This document shows positions 48,670 through 60,300 of a stretch of 64,000 nt of DNA, piece by piece. The position numbers and the translations under genes are program-made. This DNA is from Syncephalastrum monosporum B8922. Lineage: Eukaryota > Mucoromycota > Mucoromycetes > Mucorales > Syncephalastraceae. Where the stretch lies: positions 310,001-374,000 of the forward strand of contig JNEN01001200.1 of NCBI GenBank assembly GCA_000697355.1, in the 5' to 3' direction. Position 1 is the stretch's first letter; each line of letters begins with the position of its first letter. Under the pieces are notes generated by a model. That model saw only the letters and a list, made by a program, of their open reading frames with translations, had not been told where the DNA came from and did not search any database.

Positions 48670-49970
48670 TGACAACGAAAGATGTTTCTAGGTTATTCAC
48701 CTCGGAAAATAATGTGCGTTCCATATAATACATAGCATAGGAGCAACCGCAACAGCTCATTGTAGATTATTTAGTTGTTACTCGATGGTATCTACGTCAA
48801 AAACTTGCTCTGGGTCGTTCACCATAGCTTCGTTAATGTTGGAGACTCACAGACTGTAGCGAGGGCTCTGTCAGTAATTTCATGGAATACTACAACAGCC
48901 ACACCGAAAACAACCACATTGAGCGTCTAGCGCATGCCACTGGTAGGTTCTCACAGCCACCAAACAATTCGTTTTTTAGGAGTTGGCAGATGGGAATATG
49001 CGACGCTGAAACTCGTAGAAGCTTTGAATTTGCTGGTGGTTCTGTCATAGCATGTGAGAGCGCTGGAAGTATGTACACCTAAAGCGCAGCAATATATGCA
49101 GAAGCTTACTAAAAAAACTGGATCTCGAAGAGATCCGTTACCTGACGTCATATGTATCATCTTTGATATCATCGCCACCAAGGTGTTCATGAGTGAGTGT
49201 GGGATGCCAAGCTTGCTGAACCTTTGTGTGCATAGTTGAAAAAGGGCGTACATTGAAGCGCAAATATCGAGAAGTAAAGCCGACTTCTGTAAACACATTT
49301 GTCCTGGACACGTTTTCGATGAACTATTGCAACTTTCCTTTAAATGTTTCTGGGTCATAATGGCATTGGTTTCTACGCACCGGGCTGGTTTAAAGCGCTG
49401 GAAGAATGCAAGTAATAAATAATTTAGTTTTGTTTTACCCAGGCATACACCCAGATATAAAGTCACAACGAATACGTCTGTAGGATCACTTGAAAGCGTT
49501 AAGCAAAGACCAACGTCGAGGCAGATTCGTTTGGCAATTTTGCAGAAAAGTGAGAAAAAAAAACGAAGGGCGCATACCACACCGTGTCGCAAAAGATTGT
49601 CAGCAACATACGAAGCGATTAGTTGTGGCATCTTACGTTGATTACAGACTATAGTGGGTACGCTTTGCCAACATGTAGTTGAAAGCTCAAATGCATTCGC
49701 TCATTGCGTGTTTTCGTCGTGCCGTGCGCTTCTTATCGAGAGCTGGCAATTTATCTCATAGTCAGATTAGTTGTTCGACAGTCATCGCCGCGGTCTCATT
49801 GGAGACCGAGTCCGAAGGAGCTGCGCGTTTTCTTCTACGTCGTATTCGCAGTACGAAACCGTGGCTCTTCAGCTTTCAGTGCCAATCACCCAACTCATTC
49901 GTGTGCTGAGCTTAAATTACGGTCCTATTATGGTAACTCTAGTCACTGGCAGGTGCAGAAAATGAAAAAT
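48670..49970 (+). pseudogene. Unidentified degenerate coding region upstream of tRNA-Leu
   Basis: Coding-like fragments in changing frames, with no family recognised. A possible spliced pair is HIERLAHAT (48917-48942) + intron 48943-48979 + GVGRWEYATLKLVEALNLL, ending at a TAG. Further on are RYLTSYVSSLISSPPR (49138-49185), TLKRKYREVKPTSVNTF then VLDTFSMNY (49255-49330), then one base out of frame HNGIGFYAPGWFKALEECK (49351-49410) before a stop. A last piece, YSQYETVALQLSVPITQLI (about 49841-49897), ends 58 bases before the tRNA. A 226-codon open frame on the opposite strand covers the same DNA. A dead gene or transposon remnant is likely; an expressed gene with unusual splicing is not excluded. 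Confidence 0.35.
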
Positions 49971-50023
49971 TCAGCTACAAAAATATTTTGGCATGTTAAA
50001 GTTCAGTTTTTGACTAAACATCT

Positions 50024-50106
50024 GGAGAGATGGCCGAGTTGGTCTAAGGCGTCAGGTTAAGGCCCTGATCTCTTCGGAGGCGTGGGTTCGAATCCCACTC
50101 TCTTCA
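50024..50106 (+). tRNA. tRNA-Leu (AAG)
   Basis: 83-nt class II tRNA without an intron. The acceptor stem GGAGAGA pairs with TCTCTTC (one G-T pair). The A box TGGCCGAGTTGG is intact. The anticodon stem TCAGG/CCTGA encloses the loop TTAAGGC, so the anticodon is AAG. There is a long variable arm (TCTCTTCGGAGG region), and the T arm GTGGG-TTCGAAT-CCCAC gives a perfect B box. The discriminator base is A, as in leucine tRNAs. A T run about 40 bases downstream can end RNA polymerase III transcription. Confidence 0.96.
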
Positions 50107-50940
50107 TGATGTCACTCATTTGGAAATTGTTTCAACTGAGTTTCGTTTTTTGCTGCTCGTTTCCGATACATGTGTCAGTTTTTTGTTTTTTTTTTGGCTG
50201 ATCAGATCAATGGCCAATAAACTGATTATGAATAGAGAACACTTTGCTATATGATGCCTTTATTATTTGATGGAAGGTGCCTATTTATATATTTTCACTT
50301 CCGTTGCGCAGCAATAAAAATATGTTGCGGTATCCTTCTATTACTGCGTTGCGCCTCATTGCTGCGGCTGATATTGTGGTTTGCTGCTGCTGCTGCTGCA
50401 GGTGCTGCGGTCGCCTTTGGCGCAAAGGATGAATCTGGCACCGACACATATCACGATGCCTTTTGGCTGTACAGGACAAGTTCATGTGATGCATTTACTT
50501 TACTTTCATGTGCATATAATTCCTCTTTCCTGGGGATGACACAGTAGGGAAAGCGAAACAAGAATCTCAAGTATATTATCCGTAGAAGGATGAACTTTTT
50601 CGGGGACTCTTCCCAGACCACATTCGGTGGCCACGCGTATCGTCATTTTTTTCTAAGAAAAGGGTATGTTCAGCTTAATATTTGTACCTTGGACATATGC
50701 CTCGGCAAGTGTATATGTATCTAATAGCATTGCCGAAGAATTCCTACGTTTTGAGCTACCTCCCAGCTAGACCTCTTAGCAGGGGGCGTACGCTCCACGT
50801 TAAATACAGGACGCATGAATAGCATGTGATATGTGCTTTGCGAGTGCTGAAATCTAGGAAAGCCCAGTCGCCATAATAATTTTAGACCCTGTTGATTTCA
50901 TGCTGAATATTTTAATTTTGTTCGCTTTGACTTGCTATCC
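50107..50940. other. Intergenic region
   Basis: No gene recognised. It contains a (CTG)n patch near 50385-50405 and a T run at 50182-50195. Confidence 0.5.
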
Positions 50941-53176
50941 ATGAAGAGTTCGGGGAAGAGGCCAAAATCAGCAGCCAGCAGTAACGATCTCTGCGACTCC
51001 CTCCTTCATCAGCTTCTGGTCCTTTTCCCAAATGGAGGTCAGCTACAAAAGAACATCTTGAATTGAACACTGAATTCGGTCTGGGGCCCATGAATAGATC
51101 CCGGTTACTTTCGCGACTGTCTTCAGCACTACGAAAGCGACCATATTACACGCATAACCGACAAGATATTTGAAACAGGCGGCTACTACCCAGTGGTTGT
51201 CGCACACGATCCCGTAAAGCAGCTCAATCATGCTCTTCACGTACTGGCCACCGACTTGTTTCCCGACTGTGAAGTCGCTTATCTACGGCAGCGCCTGCTG
51301 CAATACAGCCATAGCCACCTCGAACAGGTCTCAGAAGAGCTTTTGAATGATCAGTCTAGACTACCTGAGCGTCTAGAACATGCAAAGATATCGCGCTCAG
51401 ACATGTTTCGGAGCGAGGCTTACAAAGCTCAAGCACAGGCCCAGCTTGCCATCGACTACCCGCAGGTATTGATACCTCTATTTACCTCTAAATATCACGT
51501 ACTCGCATTTGCCTGATGCAATCGTACTGAGATGTCATGTAAACATGCAACAGGCCTGGAAGTCTTCGATTCGAGCCGTGCTAGCAGAGAACAATTGGGA
51601 CTATCTGAGCAGCCATAACCGACTTGGAGAGATTGGTTCTGGAGGGTTCTGGATGACGCTGCGGAATTTCCTAAAGCATTGGACGATCCCGGGTACCGGG
51701 AGCAGCAGCAACAGCAGAGCTGCGAGTGACAGCAGCCATAATAGTACTGCACAGCAAGCATCGTTCTTAGATCCCGACTTGGCGGAAGATTTAGAAGTTC
51801 TCCGGCGACAGCGACTATGTGCACAAGAAACGACAGATGGCGAGCTTGCTCAGCAGATCAACGAGGACGAGTATACGAAGGAAAGCCAGCTGATCACATG
51901 CAACTGCTGTTACAGTGACTTTGCATTTGAGCAACTTGCCTTTTGCAGCGAAGGGGAACACACCTTTTGCCACGGCTGCATTACCCATTATATATCCGAA
52001 GGTCTTTTCGGGCAAGGCTCTCTGCGAGGTGCGGCACGGATCGGGTGCATATCGATGGATGGCTGCCAAGGGTGCCTCTCGACCGAGACATTACAGCGGA
52101 TCCTTTCCTGCGATATATGGAGTGCCTACGAGCGATCATTGTTCGAGGAGAGCGTCGTGCGTGCCTGCAGTTCGATCGTACGCTGCGCTGCCTGTTCTTA
52201 CTGCGAAGTGGACGAATCTATACGTCCGCTGAATGATACCAAGAGCCGGCTGAGCTATATTCTAGCCGCTGCTCATTTTCTGCTTATGGTAGTGGCTGTT
52301 GTCATGTGCTTTCTGCAAAACAGCATCGTGCCTATGCTGACTACATTGGTCTATTATTATGCCTTTACTCAGTGGGACATGCAGACTGATCTGGAGATCG
52401 TATATGATCGAATCGCTCGTGCTCGTCGAGGGTCGTTCTTCCGTTGCCAAAACGAAAACTGCGTTAAAGTGACATGTCTCCAGTGCAACCGGATTGTGCG
52501 GGGACTTCACAACTGTTTGGAGCAAGATCAAGATGGCCTGCGCCTCTATGTTGAAAAAGTAAATACGCAGTTGGATGTCTCTGTCATATCTTGCGATCCA
52601 TTACTCAACAACCTCCTATGTAGGCTATGGCTGATGCTGTGACAAGGACGGTATGACGGAGGATGTTTTTTACTGCTGCCATGTTCTCACAACAAGCTAG
52701 TGTCCGGTATGCAACGTGTCTTTTCAAAAAGTAGATGGGTGCAACAAGATCACCTGCCGATGTGGTTTGTGTTCTACCTAAATTTACTTCGCATGCTAGA
52801 TCTGCTCATACTCGCGCGTAATAGGCTACTCAATGTGCTACGTGTGTCGCAAAGATATTGGAAAGGGTACGTTATCATGTCGTTGTGTAAACAAAGCTAA
52901 AATTTCCAAATAGAGTCATACAAGCATTTCTGTAACCATTTCCGTGAAATACCTGGAAGAGAATGTAGTCGATGCTCCAAATGCGACCTTTACAAGTCAC
53001 CTTCAGAAGACGAGGCCGTCAAAAAGGCAGCTGAACGAGCGAAAGCAGAGTACCTCCGAGCACACCCGCAGTTGGTGGCGCGGGAGCCACAAGCCATTGG
53101 CCCCGTGAACACACTTAGGAGGATTGGCAAGTGTTTTGCAGATAAGACGACATGGGGACTAAACGTAATTTTGTGA
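50941..53176 (+). CDS. RBR E3 ubiquitin ligase, RNF216/TRIAD3-like, with hydrophobic insert
   Basis: RING-between-RING ubiquitin ligase. Exons 50941-51037, 51098-51465, 51554-52558, 52624-52650, 52701-52764, 52825-52866 and 52914-53176 give 621 residues. The N-terminal part (LFPNGDPGYFRDCLQHYE) resembles RNF216 proteins. RING1 starts near residue 271 (CNCCYSDF, FCHGCI). The IBR has CAACSYCEVDE and CQNENCVKVTCLQCNRIV. RING2 begins at about residue 500 with CPVCNVSFQKVDGCNKITCR then CGYSMCYVCRKDIG; the DGC cysteine is at the catalytic thioester position. The two IBR halves are separated by about 60 residues that include a strongly hydrophobic stretch (about 390-425), enough for one or two membrane helices. 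The ends of exons 4-6 are set by the cysteine spacing. Confidence 0.92.
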
Positions 53177-53542
53177 TGTATTTAGATGGTTTCCGACGTG
53201 AAACACTACTCTGGCTTCTCCAACGCAGTATCAGCTGGATTGTGTGATATCACCTTGCATAACCCCTGAAGTCTCATTCGCCTCGTATATTTCTCATTCT
53301 CTACCGCTCCCGCATTATAATTATCAGCCATTAGTGGTATTAACGTAATTTGATGACAAGTCGCTCTTTGTGCAACGTCAACGCAATCTCTTGCAAAAAT
53401 GTCGCCATGCGATGGCGCAATTGACCTAAATTTTTCCACGCTTTTACACCTTTTTCTTTCTGCTTGCCTTTTTATTTTATGCACTCGATGGACGGCGTAA
53501 AAGAAGCATCTTCTTTCCCTTTTATTTTTCTATACTTTTTGA
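53177..53542. other. Intergenic region, bZIP promoter side
   Basis: Holds the RBR 3' flank and a T-rich leader before the bZIP start. No gene seen. Confidence 0.5.
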
Positions 53543-54199
53543 ATGATGTCTTCTAGCCCAAGCCAGCCTCCTTTTCTGCCTCCCATTTCGAGCTTTCCCC
53601 AGCCAACGACATCACATAACAGCAATAATAATGGCGCCAACGGAGGTAGCAGAATATTGATCCTTCCGAAACCCTCATCCCCTCCAACAACTTCGGCAGC
53701 AATTACAACGACGACGACAGCAGTATCTCCCTCGTTGTATCATACCACACCACCTTCACCCCCGCATCAGTCATTGCATAATCACCATACGTATTCACCT
53801 CCGGGACCTTCCTCGTCTGAGCAGATCCTAGCAGAAAAACGACGGCGTAATGCAGGTGCTTCAAGTCGTTTTCGTGAGCGACGGAAGCAGCGCGAGCGAG
53901 ATCTTCAAGATAGGTGCCGATCGCTTGAATGGACCGTGCGACAGCTGCAATCAGCGTTGCGACAGCACGATCCGGCACACCCACTGCTCTTGCTCAAATC
54001 GGATACAGAAGCATCACCTTCTTCACCGTCCTCTCCTGGCTCGTCGTCGGGGACACTGAACGACAGAGTATCACAGCTGGAATGTATGATGACACGTTTT
54101 CGCCAGGAAAAAGAAACAGATGCACAAAAACTATCCGAATTGGAACAGGAGAACCGATACCTCAAGTCACTGCTTGTCCCCGCACAGAGATCTTCATGA
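53543..54199 (+). CDS. bZIP transcription factor (Cys3/Met4/Atf4-like basic region)
   Basis: Single-exon 218-residue bZIP regulator. Residues 1-90 are Pro/Ser/Thr/Asn-rich. The basic region EKRRRNAGASSRFRERRKQR (about 99-118) fits the N-x-x-A-S-x-R-F-R form seen in Cys3, Met4-like and Cpc1/Atf4-like factors of sulphur and amino-acid control. A leucine-zipper heptad follows (LQDRCRSLEWTVRQLQSAL). A second leucine-rich coiled segment (VSQLECMMTRFRQ...LSELEQENRYLKSLL) comes after a Ser/Pro linker, so the zipper is interrupted. The pathway is inferred only from the basic-region type. Convergent with the DHA2 gene, about 125 bases between stops. ATGs at codons 1 and 2 are both possible. Confidence 0.9.
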   Translation: MMSSSPSQPPFLPPISSFPQPTTSHNSNNNGANGGSRILILPKPSSPPTTSAAITTTTTAVSPSLYHTTPPSPPHQSLHNHHTYSPPGPSSSEQILAEKRRRNAGASSRFRERRKQRERDLQDRCRSLEWTVRQLQSALRQHDPAHPLLLLKSDTEASPSSPSSPGSSSGTLNDRVSQLECMMTRFRQEKETDAQKLSELEQENRYLKSLLVPAQRSS

Positions 54200-54323
54200 T
54201 ACATTTTTCTCCGTTGTCTTAAATTGAAGCTTGTACATAACTACATTTCCCTAGCATTAAACATGATACCATTCTATAGCTATATGTCTACTACATTTTC
54301 AGCCCATTGCAGTGTCTTTCTCA

Positions 54324-56704
54324 TCATAAAGCTTGCTGTTCTGTATTTGAATTCACCTCCTGCTCTTCTTCCTCATCCTCACGAGGTATCTTATACGGCG
54401 TCATGCACAAAGATGCAACAAATGCAACCGTGCCGCAGGCTGCCAGTGTCGTAAATACCCACTGAAGAGCCCCTGAGAATGCCTGAGTTACTTGTTCCTG
54501 CAGGTCCGTTGGGAGGGTTTTGATGATCTCTGGATTCTTCTCAACGCGGATAATATCTTGCTCTGGTAGAACTGTACTACGTCGTAGGAGATATCCCAAC
54601 GAATTGCTAAACACAGATCCACCTACAGCGATGCCGCACGCGAATCCAAGATATTCAAAGAAAGAGACCAACGATACCAAGTTGGCCACACTGACAACAG
54701 AAAGTATTTATAATCGGTTGTCAGTACAACAAGGAAGCGTAGTAAGAGAATATATTGATTACTGTGGGCGCATGTATGTACTTACTTTTTTGGAGCTCTT
54801 CTGCTCGCAATTGCCTGGGCTGCCACATAAAAGCTATGCAATTGTGAGTTTACTATTAGTAAATCGGAAGCTGTAGCGGTTGTTGACGTACTTCTGAACA
54901 CACCATCCAATGCCGATGCCAGTCACGGCCAGGAAACCGATCTGCTCTACAGTCGAGCTAGATATCGACAAGAAAGACTGCAGAACGCCCCCAATGACAA
55001 TCAAGACAGTGCCGATCCAAAATGTAAACTGGTAGTGTCCTGTCCTCGATACAAGTAACCCGACCAAGATACTCAACACATCGATAGGCAGCAAATAGGA
55101 TAATATCTCAATACCGGCCCGCGCTGGTGTATCGCCGTTAGCCACCTGGAAATAAATGGGCAGGTAGTAGATATTGATAAACATGGCCATCGATATCGCC
55201 ACGCACATGATAATGAGAGCCACCGTCGTGCGGTCCTTAAAGATCCAGGTCGGCATAATTGGATCATGGCTTATTCGCCAAGAGACAGTCAAGGTGATGG
55301 CAAGTAGGCTAAAAGAGCCCACGTACAAGCTGATAATAGTATGACTTGTCCATGGATAAGCCGTACCGCCCCACTGTGTTGCAAGCAAAAAGCACATGAT
55401 ACTGGCGATAAAAAGAGTAGTGCTCACCAAGTCGAGCTGGGACATCTTCTCTTGGAAAGAGGGCTTTCCACCGTTTACTTGATGTTGTTGCTGAGGCTGT
55501 TGTCTCCGGTGGCCATACTGACTCGAGCGCAAGCAAATCAAGAGTATGAAGAATGCGATGACACCAATGGGAAGGTTTATCAGGAAGATCCACGTCCATC
55601 CTGCATGTTCAGCGAGCGCACCACCGACCAAAGGTCCCGCAATAGAACCTGTAGCCCAACATAACCCGAGCAAACCCTTTGGCACTCATCTTAGGTTGTG
55701 CATAATGATTTCACCCATAGAATAAGTACCTGATATCTGGCACAGTCGCGCAGGGGCACCATATCATTTATAACGACCACAACTAAAGGCGCAATTCCGG
55801 CTGCGCCCAGACCTTGAACGCCTACAGCAGTATATCAGCGTTAAACATAGCTAACTGAATGTAGTTGCATGTTTCTGACTTACCTCGCATAGTGCATAGC
55901 ATAATCATGTTTGTGGATGCGCCTGCTAGGCCGCCTGTTTTGCTCGTTTTAGAGTAATTTTTATGGACCATTATAATCCCACGCACTTCCAATCAGGAAT
56001 AGAGCAATAGATACCAGAAGTGTTTCTTTTCTTCCAAAAACGTCAGCGACCTGTGTATGACTTCGTTAGTTTATAACTTAACATATAGTCCCACATACTT
56101 TACCAAACAGGGGCTGAAACGCTGTCATGGGTAAAATATAAGCAGTTCCGATCCACTCAATTTCATCGAGAGCATGAAAACTAGAAGCAATGACGGGTAA
56201 CGCTGTGGAAACTACACAACACCGGAATATGATTAACATGTGGCTACTGAGGATGATGTTTTTTTGAGCCGTACCTATACTTTGGTCCAAGGACACGAGC
56301 AATAAACTCAAGAAAAGACTAAATTAAGGATTCGATATAATGTCATCAATAAGCAATCACGACAAATCGATGAGCTTAAGGTATAGCTGAGTTCAGGGTG
56401 TTGCATGTTACCTGGTCAGGATGACAACCAGTTGTATTCCTGTTGGTTTTGTCTCTGTTTCGCCTCCAACCAGGGCTCTTTCTCCTTGATCGTCGTCAGC
56501 GTGAATAGTACTGCTTGGACTTGCACAGTTACTATTGCTTGCAGTGTTGCTGCTACGACTCAAGCCAGTGGATTGGGTATGGTGTATTGTTAATTTTCCG
56601 TTCTTCATATTTCGTTGCGTTTTCGTTGCTGTATCGACAAAGGAAGTGTTATCTTTGTCTTCTGCTTCGTTTCTAGATTGTGAGCCTGTATCAACGCTGT
56701 ACAT
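54324..56704 (-). CDS. MFS transporter, DHA2-type (14-helix) drug exporter
   Basis: Fourteen-helix drug:H+ antiporter-2 family exporter at the plasma membrane or vacuole. Nine exons on the minus strand; the first are 56704-56412, 56318-56275 and 56211-56099, the last ends at 54324. Hallmarks are LLLVSLDQSIVSTALPVIAS in helix 1, WIGTAYILPMTAFQPLFGKV then ADVFGRK, MRGVQGLGAAGIAPLVVVVI, the exporter motif TGSIAGPLVGGALAEHAGW then TWIFLINLPIG, and a C-terminal acidic tail. The start at 56704 gives a hydrophilic N-terminal tail of about 95 residues; a later in-frame ATG (MKNGKL) would shorten it. The exon 4-5 junction (acceptor after ACGAG) is the least certain. Substrate unknown. Confidence 0.9.
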
Positions 56705-57313
56705 AGATCGAAAATTAGCAGAAAGAAGAACAAGAAGAACAAGAAGGGGTCGAGTAAAATCAGGAAAAGTGAGGAAGACAGTGTCAAAGCAGAGAAAAGT
56801 CGCGATTTGTATAAGCCGTCCTTTTTCCATGCCTCCCACGATCCCATACACATTACACTACACGCATCACATTTTGTAAACAATATCTGTTGCACAGAGT
56901 GAGCGCAATACATATGAAGCGTGTATCCATGTCCAATGATGTTGGAATGCGATATCTCACTTGGCTTCTCGCGGATCCAAAGCATTGTATATGTTACCTG
57001 CATGACATTTTCACGTATTTAACAGTAGCTTTATCTCGTGCGCATAGTAATTTTATATCGACCTGTGGCTTGAAGCAGTACCAAAACACTTCGGAACACG
57101 ATTCAAATGCTGACTAGAAAGGTATTTTCCCGCCTGTGAAAGCCGAGTAAATCTAGATAAGGCTTTGAGGATGACATCTCTAATACGTAGAAAAGTAGAA
57201 AGGTACAGTAAACAATCCGTTTTCTGTTCCATAGAGCATCAATGCTCATTTTTTATTTTTCTTTGGGGGAGGGTGATAGGACCAAAAGCAATAGAAATGG
57301 AATAAAAAAGGGA
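56705..57313. other. Intergenic region
   Basis: DHA2 promoter side and SSD1 3' flank. Purine-rich at 56715-56770. No gene seen. Confidence 0.5.
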
Positions 57314-60300
57314 CTACACAAAGGGGTTGGCGGCAAGGACACGGATAAGAGCGGGACTACGGTTAGGATCACTAGTGATAACAACACGTATGTAGTCAAA
57401 GGGACGAATGATCTGGCGACATTCTTGAGGAATGGTGCACTCTTGCTGGCTTGTCCAAGGGTTCTCGCCCTGGATGGCACGAAGGGACATGGAGCGTGGC
57501 CGGCGCTTGCTGAAACTATTGCTGTTACTTTCAACGGCTGGTGACGACGGTGACACGGACTTGATAGAAAGGCGGTTGACCGCGTCCGTCACTTTCATGT
57601 GCTGCTCGTTCATTCTCGAGGTTGCCGCAACCGAGGGGCTTGCGGTTGGGGACAGGTCCACGAGGTCCTCTTCCAAATCGTCCTCCTCGGACTCGTCGTA
57701 CGCATTGGTATGCTCTACCATAGCGTCGGCCGTGGCTACACCAGGACGCCAAAATAAATGTAGCAGACCATCAACGGAGTTGTATTTGTACGTTTCAAGT
57801 GGCAGATTGATCACGTGGATTCGGCGCTCGAGCCCCAGCTCAGGCACCATCACGTCAAACGCTTGCTCCTGAACGCCTACGACAATCGCTTCATGTGTTG
57901 TTGACGTTTGGCGTGATGCGTTCAGGTACTTGGATAAGAACAAATGCTGCGTTTGCTCACGTGCATAGTCAGCGGCCTGACTTTTGACGTTACAATGACG
58001 CGCAATTTTTTGAATAATGTCGCTTTCGAGATAGAAGCGTGACTCACCGCTAAGCGCGGCCTCGAGCTGACGATGGACCAGAAAGTCGGCAAAACGCCGT
58101 GACGGCATGGTAAACTCGGCATACAGTGGTACATTGAGTGCATAGTGGTGGTACCGGTTGATGTCAAATTTCCCCGTGCAGAAAAACTTGGGTCGCTCCA
58201 TGGCTTTCAGGACAAGCACGGTAATGACGGTCTTGGCGGCTTCATTCTCGATAGCATCCACGCTACGCTGGAGGCTTCCAGGTGAGCTCGGGTCTATATG
58301 ATACCCTAGGCTGCTAAGATAGTGTGTCAGTTCGCTGAGCTTGCGTTCGTTGGGTCCGCCCTGCGAGAGGAGTAGCGCCTGCTCAGGAAATTGACGGGTG
58401 ACCTTTTCTGCCACACCTGTGTTGGCCAAAATCTTGAACTCCTCAATCATATCCTCCGAAGGAAGCCGCTGCTTGCGTCCAATCATCGTAGGTGTGCTGT
58501 TATTTATCTTGATATCGAGGGGCATCTCGCGCAAAAACATAGCGCCTTGCTGCATGCGGCTCGTACGAAGGTTTTGTGCCACAGAGAACAGCAGCTGGAT
58601 ATCGTCACCCCATTCTGGCTTCTCATTGTCTTTGGCATCAATGTGGTTTGGCATACCAGAATGGTCTAGAATGTCTTGCACGTCATTCAGAGACAGCACG
58701 CCATGGGATCTGAACGTCGACAACATTTAATTAAGTGTGATATATTTTTTTATCCAAAAACTTACCTGATGACAGTCTTGCCGTACCACGTATCTACAAT
58801 CTGCCCATTTTGGCTGAGCTTCCAGATGACTGAAAAAGCGAAACGGTCTGCACCCGCAACAAGGTCTGTGCACCCATGAAGAAGTTCATCCGGCCAGAGT
58901 GTCGCTTTCTCCTCCATATGGACGCCGGCTGCGCGTGCCTTGGCCTCCTTATCGAGCGGCGAGTGGGGTTTGACAAAAGCGGTGATATCAGCCACATGGA
59001 AGCCGATTTCATAGATATTATCATCGTAGCGATGGATAGAAAGCGCATTGTCAAGGCAGCCATCCCCTGTGCTGTCAATCGTCATACTTCGATGCGAGCG
59101 TAAGTCGAGTCGCATGTTGATCGACTCTTCGCTTGGGGTCCATGGCAAGAGCGGAACGGTACGCAGCATGGCCTCAGGGAAGGAGCCAATGGGGAAGTTG
59201 TTGTCAGCAAGGATGGCACGTAGCTGGATTACTTGGTCGTCGACATGACCGAGCTCGTTCTCCAAGACACCAAAGGGATGTAATGAAGTGATAGGCCAGC
59301 GTTTGATAGAGCCCTACAACAGTTTGTTAAAAAATCATATGGCTCCTGCAGTTCAGATAACACACCAAGAAGAGCCTGTTCTCGAACAGGTCTGGCGTCT
59401 CGATGAAACCAGGAGGTGCCTGTTCGACAGGAATGGCAATCAAGGGAACACGCTTGTCGGTAGGCTTGAACCAAACAATACGCGGCATAGAATCACGGCG
59501 CCGTTCGGGCTCTTCCTCTTGATACTCATCCCTTTTCGACCGCTTGTTGCTCGGTCGCATAAGTCCGAGAGTGCTGCAGTAATAATAATGAAGTATGGAT
59601 GAACATGCGAGTGTCAGTTCTCTGCTAATTCTGTTTTACATTTGCTAAACTCACCCTGAAAACATTTGGCTCTGCGCACGCTCGAGAATCGCAACCACGA
59701 CACCACAAAACTTGGGCTTGACCTTGTCAACGTCCTCTTCACCGCCAAACATAATTTCTTTCTCGTCTTCTTCGTCTGGCTTGCGCACGATGGGTTGACC
59801 ATTGTTGCGCATGACTTTGGCTTGTTCTTTTTCAAATTTTTCGCGCATCACTTTGTCCACTTCCACAAGCTTGATAGCCACAATATCACCTTCGAGCGCA
59901 CGATTGCGGTCGCGTGAGCCACAAATGTAAATGTCCGCGTTGAGCTCTTCGCAATAGACGTAAGCATCGGAGCGGTTGCGCTTGTTGACACGCAAGATGC
60001 CGCTTACAAGCTGATGTGCTTTCAGCAGGGGCACTAGAGCAGAAAAAGGGAGATGGGCAGTGAAAAGTGCTCGTCGCTGCTGCGGGCCGCCTGATTGAGA
60101 GCCATTATCCTCTCGCGCGAAACTGATCCGTGTAGGTGTGAATGGAACAAAGGCGTATGAGTTGCGGTTGTTGGTGGTCACAGTCGGGCTACGCAGCACA
60201 CCACCCGATGATGAAGCAGCTATTTATATGTTGTAAGTAAAAATAAACAATAAAGCACAAAGATCACTTTCATTTCTCCCCTTTTCCTTTTTTTTTTTTT

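Noticed and set aside
48951..49631. 226-codon open frame on the minus strand
   Set aside because: Composition is Cys/Leu/Ser-rich without any motif, there is no splice logic, and the opposite strand carries more protein-like fragments. Treated as a shadow of the degenerate region.
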